Of a stretch of DNA of 64,000 nt, positions 44,745-55,552 are shown in pieces. Under the pieces are notes generated by a model. It was not told the DNA's origin. It saw only the letters and a list, made by a program, of their open reading frames with translations, and did not search any database. Source of the stretch: Nymphalis io. Taxonomy: Eukaryota > Arthropoda > Insecta > Lepidoptera > Nymphalidae. The number at the start of each line of letters is the position of its first letter. Position 1 is the stretch's first letter. Location: assembly GCF_905147045.1 (NCBI RefSeq), contig NC_065910.1:2852001-2916000 (forward strand), read 5' to 3'. Both the position numbers and the translations under genes were made by a program.

Positions 44745-45008
44745 TTGTCGCTTGAAGGGAGGGTCGGCCTTATCGTATAGCGAGGCGTGCGAGGGCGCGA
44801 GCGAGGGCGGCGGCGGGGAGCCGAGCGCGGCCAGCTCGCTCTCGAGCAGCGCGACCTGCCGCTCCAGCGTGGCGATGCGCGCCTCCTTGGTCTCGAGCAC
44901 AGCGGTGAGCGTGGCGCCCGCGGAGCCGCCCGGCAGCCCAGCCGCAGCCAGCGCACGCTCCAGCTGCGCCTGCAGCGCCCGCAGCGTGTCCGCCGTCGCC
45001 TTGAGCTC
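44745..45008 (-). CDS. brp: brp GC-rich cassette exon (ERC-like segment)
   Basis: Encodes 88 residues, starting ELKATADTLRALQAQLER and ending DPPFKRQ, in phase 0 at both ends. The middle part (LTAVLETKEARIATLERQVALL) resembles the vertebrate ERC stretch I recall as LQTVIEMKDSKISSMER. The exon therefore looks like a retained ancestral ERC segment. The donor is a perfect CAA|GTAAGT, whereas the acceptor GGCAG is preceded by GC-rich sequence with almost no pyrimidine tract, which suits regulated inclusion. Skipping it joins AQKQ to LDEF, which matches my memory of the fly protein. GC content is far above its surroundings. Confidence 0.8.
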
Positions 45009-45837
45009 CTGCCACACGCCAGTCGGTCAGCCGCGCCGCCGCCCGGCCCGGCCTCCCGGCCCGCTACACGCCACCCGACTACTCGCCTCGCGCCTCCCTG
45101 GGGCTGCGCTGCTAATACTCCCGCCCTCCCGCCGAGCCCGCGCAGCCCCAGGTCAAGGCGGTACACAAATTTTAATGATTGCTCAAACTGAACCAATGAA
45201 ATTTACACGAGACGGTCTTCGCTAGGGTTCATGTGACGGGGACATAATGAGCTAAACATGCAATGTCGTGAGTCGGTGTTCGTGTCGCTCTTTTTTTAAT
45301 TTTGTTGTGTATAGGCCGAATCGGAGGGTTTCATTTTTAGATATTTTTCTATCGTCCGTTAAGGTCGACGTGAAGGTGGAGGAATCGATAAGAATGGAAA
45401 AAGTGCTCAGGGGGAACAAGCTCGAAGTGTAATAGAGACCGTGAAGAGAAAGCGAAAGTTTGATCAGAATCGAATGAAGCCAGAGAAAAAGAGTAGTAAC
45501 AGGTCGATTGTACACAATGTACTCGACGCGACATACAAGCGACGCGACAGTCACATTCGGCCGGAGACAAATGGATGAAATGAAACTATCAAGAGCAACT
45601 CTACGAGAGACAGTGTTTGATAAAGGTATCACAAAACAAAACGCCCATGTGAAATACAATAACTGTTACATAAACATGAGAAAGCAGTGACGTGCAGAAC
45701 ATACGGCTAAGTAACACGGTGTAGGATATATAATAGCCGCAGAATAGAAAATTTTCCAACGACATAAATATTCAAACGAAAAAAGTCTATTCTGGGTAAG
45801 CATGCAACACGACATTCAATAATTTAACGACAATCAC
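45009..45837 (-). other. brp intron upstream of the cassette exon
   Basis: Very GC-rich up to about 45165, then ordinary. Frames of 73-184 codons on both strands arise from the biased composition and show no domain. Confidence 0.5.
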
Positions 45838-45893
45838 CTGCTTTTGTGCCATTGCTTGCATTTGCTGGAACATTTGTCTTTCCTCTTCTTTAC
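45838..45893 (-). CDS. brp: brp exon 3 (KEEERQMFQQMQAMAQKQ)
   Basis: A 56-nt exon that completes the split glycine and encodes KEEERQMFQQMQAMAQKQ, essentially as I recall it in fly Bruchpilot. It ends in phase 0 with CAG before GTGATT. From here the transcript can enter the GC-rich cassette exon or skip to exon 5; both choices keep frame and leave a glutamine before LDEF. Confidence 0.92.
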
Positions 45894-45994
45894 CTGGAAA
45901 AAGTCCCAGTTACGTATCCTCATCGTTATGTACTATTAGAGGACAATATCAGTTTCTAAGTGTTTCGTTGCTAAATTAAAACATAACCACGTAC

Positions 45995-46091
45995 CCATTC
46001 CTTTGTTTTGCAACATTTCCAATAATTTCTTGATACTTTCATCTCGCGCTTGTAATGTTTGCTTCTGAGTCTCAATCCGCAATTCCAATTC
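45995..46091 (-). CDS. brp: brp exon 2 (RIETQKQTLQARDESIKKLLEM segment)
   Basis: Encodes ELELRIETQKQ through KKLLEMLQNKGM plus the first base of a glycine codon. This motif is shared by insect Bruchpilot and vertebrate ERC proteins. The donor is GTACGT. It joins the next exon across a split Gly (phase 1). Confidence 0.92.
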
Positions 46092-46470
46092 CTATTGAAA
46101 AGTTAAAAGTTAAACCATATAAGTGACTTAACTTTGTATGTTACTAGCTCACGATTCTCGCAGATCTTAATAATAGAAAGTATTTCGGATCAAAGTTTTT
46201 TATTAACAAAATAATTGTTCGTTTCGTTTCAAGATTAATATATAACGAATGAAAAGCATAAAGTCATATCATATTTTTGTATATTTTTACGAATATTAGA
46301 CTTTCAAAATTAATTTCGGATATACTGTAAATAATAAGAGTAATATGAAAACCCAATTCTTGCTGTATAGTAGACCTAAATGTATTGCTGTTTATGTCAT
46401 ATTGTTCTTACAACGGAACTCCAGATGGTTGTATCTTCTAACATCCTCGGAAATATAAAATTGTCATTAC

Positions 46471-46620
46471 CTTAATAGTATCTCTTAATATTGCTATCTC
46501 TCTCTGAAGGTGTTCGTTTTCAGCGTAAAGCGCCTCTAATTGTTGTTGTAGTTCAGGAGCGGGCTGGCGCATACGAAGGCGGAGTTCTTCTTCTAATTGC
46601 CTTACAAGCATTGCTTGTTT
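46471..46620 (-). CDS. brp: brp exon 1 of those visible (ERC N-terminal coiled coil)
   Basis: Encodes 50 residues, KQAMLVRQLEEELRLRMR onward to AILRDTIK. This is the highly conserved ELKS/ERC segment just after the family's N-terminal region. It is bounded by an acceptor (AG at 46622-46621) and a GTAATG donor, with phase 0 at both ends. A methionine codon at residue 4 would allow a shorter protein if an upstream non-coding first exon were spliced here. The open frame continues upstream without motif support, so I end the exon at the AG. Confidence 0.93.
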
Positions 46621-47655
46621 CTGAAAATAATAAATAGAAAACATTATCATCAATTCATTACATTGTTTTAAGTTATCGGGGTTTAGTTGTATATCCGTAG
46701 TGCTATAGATTTTATATCTGTTCCAATTGCTTCTCAAAGCCCCCTAAGAGCACGCGGTTATGAGGCATTTATTTGCTATTTTACTTATCAATAATATATA
46801 ACTAGATTATTTTTGTATTTTAATATATATCTAAATAATTGTCGTTGTGTCTTCATTTTGAGGAAATCAATGTTTATTATTATGTTTGTCCTTTATGCGT
46901 CCCTAAACCATTCAGCCGATTGTCATGAATGTCTTTGGTGTTTCTGGTACAAAAATCAAATGTATGTTCGTTCTTCAATAAAACATATTATTTGAACCCT
47001 TAAAACGAGACGGGTAGCTAGTCGAACTTGAAAATTGTTAATACATTACAACTTATTATAACTTAATTCCATCAATTCATCTATTTCTTACAAAGGAACT
47101 TAATATTTTATTTTCTTCGGCAATTATATTTCTGGAAAACGTAAAGCTTATCTATTTATTCGAGGACTACTGAATAATATATGTATATATATGGTTCGAG
47201 TTATTGTTGAAACATTGGAATATGACATAGGGTGTCATATGGCGCTATCGTTACTTCTGAGCTATAATTTATTTCGCATTTGGCACCAAAGTTGGTCGAT
47301 ACAAAAAAATTCAAGCGCAAATGGCGCTGTCGTTACCGCACCACATATTCCACGAAGTTCGATGAATTATATTTGTGGATATTTATTGCTAGCTTGTGTA
47401 CACTACGATGTAATCATTGAGGTTAATGCACGTACCGTAATGAATGTTTTTATTCTTTGACAATATATAAACATTTCGTAGCTCTATAATTTAGCACTCA
47501 TCGAACTTAGACAATCTCTTAATCTAAGCTAATATTTACAGTAGAAGAGCATATTTCTTAGTTTGATTGTTAATATCAAGACTAGCCTGATATGAAAATG
47601 ATTTATTGTTGTCTTTATAACATCACGCTACGACTCTAGGGTGGACGAACGTTTA
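46621..47655 (-). other. start of the large upstream brp intron
   Basis: AT-rich. I looked for the expected upstream ERC N-terminal exon (FWSPELKKERAL-type peptide) here and up to 64000 and did not find it. Confidence 0.5.
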
Positions 47656-47656
47656 A

Positions 47657-47928
47657 CAGTAACAGCCTGTAAATGTCCCACTGCTGGGCTAAGGCCTCCT
47701 CTCCCTTTTTGAGGAGAAGGTTTGGAGCTTCTTCCACCATGCTGCTCCAATGCGGTTTGGTGGAACACACATGTGGCAGAATTTCGATGAAATTAGACAC
47801 ATGCAGATTTCCTTCACCGAAAAGCATGATATGAATTATAAACAGAAATTAAGAACATAAATTCAGAGGTGCTTGCCCGGGTTTGAACCCACGTTTATCG
47901 GTTAAGATTCACGCGTTCTTACCACTAA
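47657..47928 (-). mobile_element. SINE family A copy, head truncated
   Basis: AGTAACAGCCTGTAAATGTC to ACGCGTTCTTACCACTA; the last tRNA bases are lost. Confidence 0.8.
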
Positions 47929-48384
47929 TACGCGAAAGTGCTAGTCTTGTGTAAGACACATAATAATATTTTCACTTGAAAAATAAACAATCATGTCTGT
48001 ATAACTATTTGCCTTTGCATAAAGGAAAGAAAAAAATATATCACAGACCATATTAATAAAATGAATCCTAACTAATATTATAAATATGAAAGTGAGTGTG
48101 TTTATGTATTACTGAAATGTTCATCCTTTTACCGTACTTTAACTCAAGTCGTAAGTCATATTTATATATCAGCTCCCTATGCACATACACTGTCTTCACT
48201 TCGCGCCAATTCCAATATAATATTCTATTTTCCCGCGCTCCGCGATATCTGTCATCCGAGATGACAGATGAATAGATACACAGATAATATATGTATATTC
48301 ATATTATAAAATACTAATTAATACATTATTGTAGATCTGTGTACACTACAGTAACTAATACCTTTTATTATAACAATGCCATTA

Positions 48385-48500
48385 AGAGCGTGGACCCATG
48401 TCTACGGTGCGGCACCGGTCACCGTATAACGGCACGGTGCCGCAGCCAGGAGGCGGCGCGCGGCCGCGTACGGTACACCGCAATGTTTTGGTGTTGCTTA
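48385..48500. other. GC-rich palindromic island
   Basis: CGGTGCGGCACCGGTCACCG, the 13-nt palindrome CGGCACGGTGCCG and GGCGGCGCGCGGCCGCG, followed by AAAATGGCTGACAG. Possibly a terminus of a DNA transposon; unproven. Confidence 0.3.
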
Positions 48501-48546
48501 GTTCGCACGTGTTAATAAAAATGGCTGACAGTTTACATTTCGAATT

Positions 48547-48551
48547 TATAT

Positions 48552-48592
<41 letters not shown>
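48547..48592. repeat. (TA)n microsatellite
   Basis: About 45 bp of nearly pure TA alternation with one phase slip. Confidence 0.9.
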
Positions 48593-48593
<1 letters not shown>

Positions 48594-48668
48594 TTTTCAT
48601 TCGAATCGATCAAACAATTTTTAAGACCTAAAGACAACATTATCAACAAAAGTGTTAAATGTATTTAT

Positions 48669-48732
48669 AAGATGGTTTAGTGGAAACAACACGTGGATCT
48701 TTATCGCGGTTCAAATCCGGGGAAGTATCACT
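48669..48732 (+). mobile_element. tRNA-like SINE head fragment
   Basis: AAGATGGTTTAGTGGAAACA (A box) and CGCGGTTCAAATCCGGGGAA (B box). Confidence 0.45.
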
Positions 48733-49431
48733 TAGTTTACAATTTTAGTTTTAGTGAAAGAACGAGACTTGCTTCCACAATAAATATAATTATTGCCCGA
48801 AATGAGACCACTTCATAAATTGCTAGAAATTTTATGTGACGGACGTTATTCGCTATAAACATTATTAAAGCCTTTTGTGGTTTACTTAGTATTCCTGTAA
48901 TGTACTTCCGTGGGTGGTATTTTCGTTTCATTTCAATTATAGCTTTTTTAAATTTATGTCGCGTGTTACTAAACGCAAGGGCTTGTACGTCAACGAAAAT
49001 ATTTTACGTAAATATGTTTCAAACGCGTCACGATTATGCTGTTAATATTGTATTATATTATAATAAAATTAATTCAACATTCAAACTATTTATACGTTGA
49101 ATAAACACGATACAATGGTAACTCTGATTTTAATTGGTGGTCGAGCGTTTAACATGTCAGTCTGCGTGCGACAAATTCAACAATAATTCTTCTTTTAAAT
49201 AGCAATAGTTGTATTACCGTGTGACAGTTTAAAGGGTTAAAAAATCTGTGTAATGTAATGACAAAAGACCTTGATTCTGTCGTCGGTGACGTTTTATATT
49301 TCTTTCAGTACAAGTCTATGGGTGAAGATATGAACTTTAGTTTTATAATTAATTAAGTTCAAGGCAATACGAGTATATATTAATGAGTAACAAACAACCA
49401 GTAAATCAACTGCGGCTTTTGTTATTGTGTT

Positions 49432-49593
49432 ATTTAGGCAAACCGGCAAGTGGGTCGCCTGATGGTCACCACCGCATAGACTTTAGCGCTGTAAGAAATA
49501 TTAACCATTCCTTAATGTCGCCAATGCGCCACCACCCTTTGGAACTAAGATGTTACGACTCTTCTGTAATTACACTGTCACCGGAACACAGTA
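49432..49593 (+). repeat. family B element, 5' part, interrupted by a SINE
   Basis: TAGGCAAACCGGCAAGTGGG through CAATGCGCCACCACCCTTTG to CACCGGAACACAGTA. Its continuation resumes after the SINE at 49892-49920 (AATACTAAGTAACTGTTTGG). Confidence 0.75.
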
Positions 49594-49891
49594 CAGCAAC
49601 AGCCTGTTAATGTCCCACTGCTAGGCTAAGGCCTCCTCTCCCTTTTTAAGGAGAAGGTTTGGAGCCTATTCCACCACGCTGCTCCAATGCGGGTTTGTAG
49701 AATATACATGTGGCAGAATTTCAATGAAATTTGTCACATGTAGGTTTCGTCACGATGTTTTCCTTCACCGTCAAGCGCGAGATAAATTATAACACAAATT
49801 AAACACATGAAAATTCAGTGGCGCTTAGAGGGTTCGAACCCGCGATCGTCGTTTAAAATTCACGGGTTCTTACCACTGGGCCATCTCGGCA
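49594..49891 (-). mobile_element. SINE family A copy nested in family B
   Basis: CAGCAACAGCCTGTTAATGT to ACTGGGCCATCTCGGCACA. Insertion splits the family B copy, so this SINE is younger than that copy. Confidence 0.85.
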
Positions 49892-49920
49892 CAAGAATAC
49901 TAAGTAACTGTTTGGCGGTG

Positions 49921-51057
49921 TAAATATGTGTATGTACATCATATGTGCTTTGAAGATCATTTGTTTGTTTAAAGTTTATATAATCGGCAACAATTTTCAA
50001 CCTATATGTACCTCTATGTTATTTAATCACCGGAGAGATGGAGTAAGTGCCTAGTGAATTTCTTGTCGGCTCTTCCCGGTATACATCCGGAATTAGGAGT
50101 ACAATCTTGGGAATTATCAATGTGCTTGTTGCAGCTATTTCAATTAATTCAAAATCAAAGTCAAAATCATGATATGACTTTGATTTTAATAAAATTTGTA
50201 ATTACGAAATGCAAATAAATAATGTGAATATAACATTACTACTAGATACATGATATTCGCTTAAACACGCTGGTGTAGCTAAAGCTCTACTAGTGATTCT
50301 TCATATGACCGCGCAGATGTGCACCATACATTATTCTGAAGTTGTATAAAATTCTCGATTCAAGTATCAGGCGGTGATATATTTTATTTCTCATATTATA
50401 AGAAAATCGTGTTACCGACGTGTATTGCTCAGAACTGAACGCGTTTATATTCAAGTCTAGCTCGACGTTTATATCATATTTTACGACTCTAAAGATGTGG
50501 CAATTTGTGTTAAGAGTGCACATTCGCACAGAAGTTATTCACGTCTCCATCGCTATTGGGGGTTATGTTCGCACTGTATCCTCGGGACCGTTTAAAAACC
50601 TGACTGAGGTATGTGTACAACGCTGCATATTTTGCTATCGGTATTTTTTACAGGAGCTCGAATACGTATATGTGTGTTACAATACTCGTCACAACCACAT
50701 ACGAAATCGTCGAATAAAAACGTATATAAGACGAACGTCTAAAACGGACTACTCTGTGATGTTTAAGAATCTGATTCATTTTTAGTACTTGAATATGAAT
50801 GGTTTCATGTTTCACACAATCACGTCACAGAAGTTTGCATGGAGAAACTAAAAATGTTTGACAATATACGAATAATCTGTAAAGTTTCTTGCCGATTCTC
50901 TTTTTAAAGTGTAAAGTAATCCGCATTCCGGTGGCCATATGTTAGACTTATAAAATGAGAGTTAAAAAATACCACTGAGATAAAGTAGGTAAATATATAA
51001 ATTTAGGTAAATGTATGGAGGTATATAGATTTAATTTATAATTCCTGTATCCTATAT
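49921..51057. other. intronic/intergenic, nothing recognised
   Basis: Includes a 121-codon plus-strand frame (50420-50785) with no domain or start context that I trust. Confidence 0.45.
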
Positions 51058-51332
51058 AATAATAATAATATAATATCCTGGGACATTTTTTCACACACGG
51101 TCATCTGATCCCAAATTAAGCTTGTACAGAACTTGTACTATGGAAACTAGACAACTAATATACTACATATACTATTTTTCTTTTGCAAATACATACTTAT
51201 ATAGATAATAAGACACCCAGACTCCGGACAACCAGACACGTTCATGCAAATATCTGTCCTGAGTGGGAATCGAACCCACAACCTTCGGCGAGAAAGGCAA
51301 ACATCCACCAACTATGCCACCAGGCTCGTCGA
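51058..51332 (-). mobile_element. SINE family D copy
   Basis: TATCCTGGGACATTTTTTCA to CTATGCCACCAGGCTCGTCG, with a reversed B box GGGAATCGAACCCAC. Confidence 0.9.
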
Positions 51333-51384
51333 CCTTATATTACCCTAATAAGAACCGTAATGCCTCAGTTGTTTGAAGACAAGA

Positions 51385-51628
51385 ATCTAAGCCAAGGATG
51401 CCGAGTCCGCAGGCAAGGACCACTGAATTTTTATGTGGCTATTTCATCTCATGGTCGCCATAGAAGAAAAACACCGTGAGGAATCCTGCATGTGGCGAAT
51501 GTAAATCTGTCATGTGTATCCACCAACCCGCATTAGAGCAGCGTGGTGGAATACCTTCTCCTCTAAAGTACGAGAGATTTTAGCCCAGCTGTGGGATAAT
51601 TACGGGCTGTTACTTTACTTTTACTTTT
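51385..51628 (+). mobile_element. SINE family A copy, old and internally deleted
   Basis: GCCAAGGATGCCGAGTCCGC at the start and TAGCCCAGCTGTGGGATAAT near the end, with many deletions. Confidence 0.7.
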
Positions 51629-51995
51629 TTACCCTACTATTGCTTCATTGGCTTGACCTAGATATGTAAGCATCAAACCCTGTCTACTGGACAAAGGTAT
51701 ACAAAGTATTTATGTGTAAAAGACCATTCTATAATAAGATATAATTGTAGTTGCATTCAAAAAACTATTGAAAAAATCAGAATATCAAAGTAATGTTCGT
51801 AATAATACATTTAAAACATAGGATGGGCAAATACTAACAAAACAATGCACGAAATGGAAGTATAGTCAATTTACCACCCACGCGTCGCCATGATGTCACC
51901 GCTATAGGATTACGTGCAATTACTAACCTCGTGTCACAAAATCTCGGCCACTTTGCAATCTTGCAAGTATATCGTCTTACAAGTGCGGAGGTCTT

Positions 51996-52038
51996 ACAAC
52001 TATGTATACAAAATACAATATTTTGTATACATAGTTGT
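51996..52038. repeat. perfect 20-bp palindrome with 3-nt loop
   Basis: Left arm ACAACTATGTATACAAAATA, loop CAA, right arm its exact reverse complement. Not part of a recognised family. Confidence 0.95.
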
Positions 52039-52079
52039 TTTCGCACGCGTGTTAAGCGTGACTATCACTCACTGTAGTG

Positions 52080-52205
52080 TACACTTTTAACTTCCAGGCT
52101 ACTGCTACTGAGTATCTTCGCAGCCAAGTTGGAACCAAGTTGCAACCAAGGTCTTCGAGATTTGCGGCATTACATCTAGCCAATAGACCAACGAGGCAGT
52201 CATCG
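52080..52205 (-). mobile_element. SINE family C head fragment
   Basis: GGCTACTGCTACTGAGTATC and GCCAATAGACCAACGAGGCA, the reverse of the family C tRNA head and link, rearranged. Confidence 0.5.
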
Positions 52206-52344
52206 TATTATTATATAGTGATAAGGTTAGTGCAAGCTCGTCTGGGTCAATAGCAGAGTTTTTAGTGTGCAACAATCTCTTTTAGAATTCGGTGCCCCAA
52301 GATTGTAAGGTATACTCATTCATTTTATATTTTCATAGAATAGG

Positions 52345-52612
52345 AATGCGGACGAGCATATGGGCCACCTGATGGAGTGGTCACCATCGCCCATAGACAT
52401 TGGCATTCCAAGAAATGTTAACCATCGCTTACCAATGCGCCACCAACCTTGGGTACTAAGATGTTATGTCCCTTGTGCCTGTAATTACACTGGCTCACTC
52501 ACCCTTCAAACCGAAATACAACAATACCAAGAACTGCTGCTTTGCGGTAGAAAATCTGATGAGTGGGTGGTACCTACCCAGATGAGCTTGTACAAAGCTC
52601 TACCGCCAGTAA
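52345..52612 (+). repeat. family B element, full length
   Basis: GCGGACGAGCATATGGGCCA to AAGCTCTACCGCCAGTAAA. The 101-codon frame inside it is repeat-derived. Confidence 0.85.
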
Positions 52613-53159
52613 AATGTATAAAGATTATCGTTATACTAATAAAGAATCTTACAGTTAAGCAATGAGCGATACATATTAAAATTATTCATGGTTAGGTGCA
52701 GTGGTAAAAATATTTACCATTTCTCGTTTGTCCATTTGAGTTCCGTATAAAAAACATTAAAATTACTATTACTACTGAAGAGGATTAAATAGCTACTACG
52801 TTTATTTAAGAAAAAACTTTAAGCGGTTACGTGATGATAAAACACCACACATTCTCGCAATGTAAATGTAATCTTCAAAACCACACACACATATATACAT
52901 AGCTACTATTATGTACATATAATATGTTTTGTAGCTGAAACGTGTGTCGCTAATATTGGAGCTAACAATGAAAAATATTTGTATGAAGCGGAATACTGAA
53001 AGTATGGGACGGTGCTAAAGCGATAGCGGTTTTATTTTAATATCGCTGAAGTACATAACTGTTTTTAAAATGTACATAACACGATGCTAAATAATAATTA
53101 TATTTTCAAAACTAATTTATATATAGGTTAACATTATTAAGTTGTAGCTAAGCACGTTA
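52613..53159. other. AT-rich, nothing recognised
   Basis: No frame, splice or repeat-family signal. Confidence 0.5.
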
Positions 53160-53370
53160 AGCCATTGCTTTTATTTGGTGCCAACCCGTCTGCGTAGTTA
53201 CGTATTCATCACTTATTTTACCGCTAAATATCAATACTTTGCTAATTTTTTTCTACTATAGTGTTCTGGTTTGATGGGTGAATGAATCAGCGTAATTAAA
53301 GACACAAGGGACATAACATCTTCCGTGCTTCTGTTTCAAACGTTGGTGGCACATTGGCGATGTAAGTAAG
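53160..53370 (-). repeat. family B element, strongly diverged
   Basis: GGTGCCAACCCGTCTGCGTA, TCTGGTTTGATGGGTGAATG and GTTGGTGGCACATTGGCGAT. Confidence 0.65.
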
Positions 53371-53449
53371 TTTAAGATTTCTTCAGCACCATCCAATGTA
53401 TCAAGTGAGTCATTCTCCAATCCTATCTATTATAAATAATAAAAAAAAA

Positions 53450-53572
53450 ATCGTTGGTCCTGCACCTGGTCTCTTTCAGACTCTTATCCGTCGTTTCATC
53501 GGACACGCTTACTACTATTTTGAGAGAATAGGAATTGCACATGTGTTTTCGGATACACTTGTACACTATAAT
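53450..53572 (+). mobile_element. SINE family C fragment, diverged
   Basis: TCGTTGGTCCTGCACCTGGT, TTCATCGGACACGCTTACTA and GATACACTTGTACACTATAA. Confidence 0.6.
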
Positions 53573-54080
53573 TATTATTTTCTATGAAAGTGGGTAGTTT
53601 GAGATTATTGAGTGTTACCGCATAACAATTCGTTCAGAGGAACATTAGTCATTTATACTTACATTGTCAAATGAAACCGTTTTTAATTGCGCGTTTCATT
53701 TGATGAAAATCAGTACGTATGTTAGAATAAGTTTAAATAATAAGTAATTCCCGTAAGAGTTAATTTATAATAAAGTACATTTATTTTTAATCTAACATAA
53801 TTATTAAAAGAAAAATTAAACAAATAAATATATACAAATTTATACTTCAGACTAATTATTTTAAAATATAAATTCCGTTTCTACTCGTTCACTAAGTCCA
53901 TGGCCTAAATGACCTTTTCACCCTCCGTTTGTCCTAATTTACTTCCTTAATTTCGATAATCGATATTTTCTTTATAGTGTGTGAGAATAGTATTTGAAAA
54001 ATTAGTTTATAATACAAAAAAATATCATACTTGTTAAGGCTTTATTGATTTTCTTTCTTCCTTAGTTCGTGTATATATAT

Positions 54081-54150
54081 ATACCTTCTCGTCAAAAAAA
54101 GAGGAGAGGAGGCTTTTAGCCCAGCAGTGGGAGATTCACAGGCTATTACG
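54081..54150 (+). mobile_element. SINE family A 3' scrap
   Basis: ACCTTCTCGTCAAAAAAAGA through TTAGCCCAGCAGTGGGAGAT to TTCACAGGCTATTACGG. Confidence 0.65.
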
Positions 54151-54346
54151 GAAGTAAGTCTTGAATGCTTCTTAGATCACATTCAAACTATTCGACAGAC
54201 TGCAAAAGGCAAACGAACAAGACGAACAAACAAACTATGTAATTTGGTGTTTTGGATTACGAGATAGCCTTAAAATAAGATGAAGACATTACACGACTTT
54301 TGTGGAAGACGAACCAAGCAATCAGCCACCTAGTATGAAGTCACTT

Positions 54347-54457
54347 GTATCCTTAAAAACTGTCCTTGCAAGAAGCATACCATCTCCTACGAACCGGTAG
54401 GAGATGGTATGCTTCTTCAAGAAGCTGTCCTTGCAGAAGGACAGTTTTTAAGGATCC
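54347..54457. repeat. compound palindrome (nested hairpins)
   Basis: An inner 20-bp arm (AGAAGCATACCATCTCCTAC) pairs with 54397-54416 across a 6-nt loop. An outer 19-bp arm (ATCCTTAAAAACTGTCCTT) pairs with 54437-54455. The right side also holds two small palindromes, GCTTCTTCAAGAAGC and CTGTCCTTGCAGAAGGACAG. Confidence 0.95.
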
Positions 54458-55343
54458 CATGGTAATGGGATCTCTTCCATTAATATTTAGACTACTAGTT
54501 TTCATTCGTGGCTTTCGCGTCTTAGGGAAGGGGAGGGAGCTGCAGGTGTTAGGTATAGAAAAGTAGTCGAAGAGTTGAAGCTTGCTTGCTTGCTTCTTGC
54601 TTCAGTGATTTAATAGAACTAGTTTTGCATTTAGCTTACTAATACTTTAAATCGGAATAAAAGCTACTATGTACGGCTTAAGAATTTCTTGAATTTTTTG
54701 ATGCACTTATATTAATATCTACTAGTAATTTATAAAGTATTGACATTTGGCGATTATGTCACTGATAACCCCAAGTTAGAACTTTAAAGCTACCACGGGT
54801 CAAACTGTTACGTGTATGATAAGACACTAAATTTATTGGTTTAATTTTTATAACAAAAATATAATTAATGTTCCTATTAGACGAAAAGTGATCATTCTTT
54901 TATATATAATTGTGTATTGTTTGAATACAATCGCAAAACAAATCGCAGTAACTAATTTTTGCAATTGCAAGTATAAAAAAAATGAAAATCTTTACTCTAT
55001 ATTCTATCTACAGTATAAAAGTTTTTACTATAAATAATCATGTAAGATTTTGATGGGATCCCGTTCGACGCGGGTAGTCAAGCCGGCCATCCCACGATGG
55101 CCTTCCTTCCTTGAATGCGAGGATGATTCGAGATTGAATGTTTGATATTATTTCCGATCAGAAACCCGAACAGGATTGTGTGCTGTTTTGTATTTTTTAG
55201 TAAACATCTTTCCTATAAGACAAGATTGGTTCACAAGTTTCAACAATTATCATACAATAAAAAACAAGCAAATTCTTTTGTACTCAAATGAAAAGTCAGA
55301 TAGTGACCATTATAATTATAACATTTCAAGAATACACACATCA

Positions 55344-55452
55344 AAAGCCGTGATGGCCGCCCAGTGGTAAGAACGCGTGAATCTTAATCGATGGTGGGTT
55401 CAAACCCGAGCAAGCACCACTGAATTTTCATGTGCTTAATTTGTTATTATAA
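55344..55452 (+). mobile_element. SINE family A 5' fragment
   Basis: AAAAGCCGTGATGGCCGCCC and GGTGGGTTCAAACCCGAGCA (A and B boxes), cut off after CATGTGCTTAATTTG. Confidence 0.8.
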
Positions 55453-55552
55453 GGAGTTTTCTGAACCAAATTTTTTATTCTTTTTAATTTCCAAACATAA
55501 AAAGGGATAGCAATAAGTTAATACCTGTCAAAATTACTCAGAGATTTATATA

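Larger units (their letters stand above)
28198..46620 (-). other. brp: bruchpilot (ELKS/CAST/ERC family) locus, 3' portion
   Basis: Minus-strand gene for the presynaptic active-zone scaffold Bruchpilot. In flies this protein builds the T-bar, clusters Ca2+ channels at release sites and tethers synaptic vesicles through its C-terminus (established knowledge). In the sequence, nineteen exons chain in frame with canonical AG/GT borders into 2041 codons of heptad-rich coiled coil with no membrane segment or signal peptide. Strongly conserved stretches such as LVRQLEEELRLRMR, RRDQEILAMAAKMK and RARLNAMQAHHCSSEGALS fix the identity. The first exon seen begins mid-protein at KQAMLV, so the N-terminal exons lie beyond the window end. 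Two alternative 3' ends and one GC-rich cassette exon are described separately. Several introns hold SINEs. A second ERC-type gene is unlikely, because all pieces share one strand, one order and compatible phases. Confidence 0.95.

Noticed and set aside
44671..45225. 184-codon plus-strand frame, and others of 81-151 codons on both strands in the same place
   Set aside because: All arise from the GC-rich composition around the cassette exon; low-complexity Arg/Pro/Ala content, no domain.
45252..45659. 135-codon minus-strand frame
   Set aside because: No recognisable domain, Ser/Leu/Phe-rich, in a brp intron without matching splice sites; likely chance.
48547..48592. CRISPR-like or regulatory repeat
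   Set aside because: It is a plain TA microsatellite; nothing in the window suggests a prokaryotic array.
50420..50785. 121-codon plus-strand frame
   Set aside because: No motif, no conserved block, no splice or start context; length is not exceptional for a 64-kb window.
54366..54566. 66-codon plus-strand frame
   Set aside because: It is created by the compound palindrome; no independent coding evidence.
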